In this document: positions 5,692 to 6,026 of the stretch, in pieces | Position numbering within the stretch: the stretch's first letter is position 1 | Layout: each line of letters begins with the position of its first letter | Source of the DNA: Verrucomicrobia bacterium UBA5540 | GTDB lineage: Bacteria > Verrucomicrobiota > Kiritimatiellia > Kiritimatiellales > Tichowtungiaceae | Length of the DNA: 6,026 bases | Direction of reading: 5' to 3' | Assembly (NCBI GenBank): GCA_002423675.1 | Contig: DINM01000158.1 | Coordinates: forward strand, 6,502 to 12,527 | Program-made: the position numbers and the translations under genes | Notes under the pieces: model-generated | Told to the model about the DNA's origin: nothing | Databases searched by the model: none | What the model saw: the letters and a program-made list of their open reading frames with translations, nothing else

Positions 5692-6026
5692 TTGAACGGC
5701 CTTCAGAAAACAGTTTTAAAACGAGTCTTCGGGGCGCATCTGGGTATTTTGTTCCTTTTGCTGCTCATTCCGTGGATCAAAGGCTGTTTTCATCCCAAGC
5801 CAAAAGAGATCATTACATTTATCGACCTCGCCTCAATGCCCGCGCCCCCGGAATCCGCTCCGGTTCCGGAGCCGGTCATTTCCCGGCCGAAGGCAAAGCC
5901 GATTCCGGAACCGCCGAAAACCAATGCCCCACCTAAAGTCGTTAAACAGGAGCCTGAAAAGGCGGTTCCCAAGCCGACAAAAAACACAATCAAACCGAAG
6001 AAAACCGAGGCTGAGCGGCTGGCCGC
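5692..6026 (+). CDS. TonB/TolA-like energy transducer, N-terminal part (runs off the window)
   Basis: Starting at TTG 5692, 111 residues can be read before the window ends. The layout is that of a TonB/TolA transducer: a short basic cytoplasmic start (LNGLQKTVLKRVF, first residue read as Met), one membrane helix (about 12-27, AHLGILFLLLLIPWI), then a Pro/Lys/Glu-rich periplasmic spacer with repeated PxP, KP and EP units (about 35-104), ending KKTEAERLA. Such proteins take energy from ExbB/ExbD to an outer-membrane partner. The conserved C-terminal domain is not in the window, so TonB and TolA cannot be separated; the Pro-rich spacer favours TonB-like, and the final helical-looking stretch leaves TolA open. 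The gene is 6 nt from the exbD-like stop, in the same frame. There is no ATG upstream of the membrane helix in this frame, so TTG is the only reasonable start. Confidence 0.85.
   Translation, partial: MNGLQKTVLKRVFGAHLGILFLLLLIPWIKGCFHPKPKEIITFIDLASMPAPPESAPVPEPVISRPKAKPIPEPPKTNAPPKVVKQEPEKAVPKPTKNTIKPKKTEAERLA

Noticed and set aside
5683..5694. UGA readthrough making an ExbD-TonB fusion, since both frames are in phase
   Set aside because: The ExbD C-terminus is periplasmic and the TonB N-terminus is cytoplasmic, so the fusion would have the wrong topology. A separate ribosome binding site and TTG start explain the layout.
5682..5936. 84-codon frame starting at the ATG that overlaps the exbD stop
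   Set aside because: The ATGA overlap is attractive, but the product has no hydrophobic anchor or Pro/Lys pattern, while the neighbouring frame from TTG 5692 has both.

Overview
The window looks like a chromosomal segment from a diderm (Gram-negative-type) bacterium. It carries a MutS with a short C-terminus, a GHL10-type secreted protein and an ExbB/ExbD/TonB-type energy-transduction operon. My best guess is the PVC group (Verrucomicrobiota/Kiritimatiellota-like), resting on the overall style of the proteins and the TTTCCAA-N3-TTGGAAA repeats. That is an impression from memory, not a search result.

Layout: (1) 1-1125 (+) is the 3' part of mutS, with the end of the lever/clamp region and the complete ATPase domain, ending in a clamp-binding-like QMNLF. 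(2) 1126-1217 is a 92-nt gap with a plausible sigma70-type promoter and a good ribosome binding site. (3) 1218-3230 (+) encodes a 670-residue polytopic membrane protein with a GT-C-like N-terminal region, a soluble middle domain and C-terminal TPR repeats. (4) 3236-4387 (-) encodes a secreted GHL10/YngK-like glycoside-hydrolase-like protein. It converges on the previous gene with only 5 nt between the stop codons. (5) 4388-4534 is a 147-nt divergent intergenic region. It holds three near-identical palindromes with centres 42 and 31 nt apart, then a small GC hairpin and the exbB ribosome binding site. (6) 4535-6026 (+) is a compact operon: an ExbB/TolQ-like proton channel, an ExbD/TolR-like stator partner, and the start of a TonB/TolA-like transducer that begins at TTG and runs off the window.

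How the genes relate: the last three genes form one functional unit. The ExbB/ExbD complex uses the proton gradient to energise a TonB/TolA-like protein that spans the periplasm. The target is outside the window, so Ton (uptake) and Tol (envelope integrity) roles cannot be told apart. The GHL10 protein is probably a periplasmic, outer-membrane or secreted enzyme acting on cell-wall or other glycans. The GT-C/TPR protein probably acts at the inner membrane on lipid-linked sugars or envelope polymers. mutS is a housekeeping neighbour with no evident functional link. The most unusual non-coding feature is the three-palindrome array. The most unusual coding features are the Glu-to-Gly change in the third membrane segment of the ExbB homologue and the TTG-started TonB-like gene, which is easily missed.
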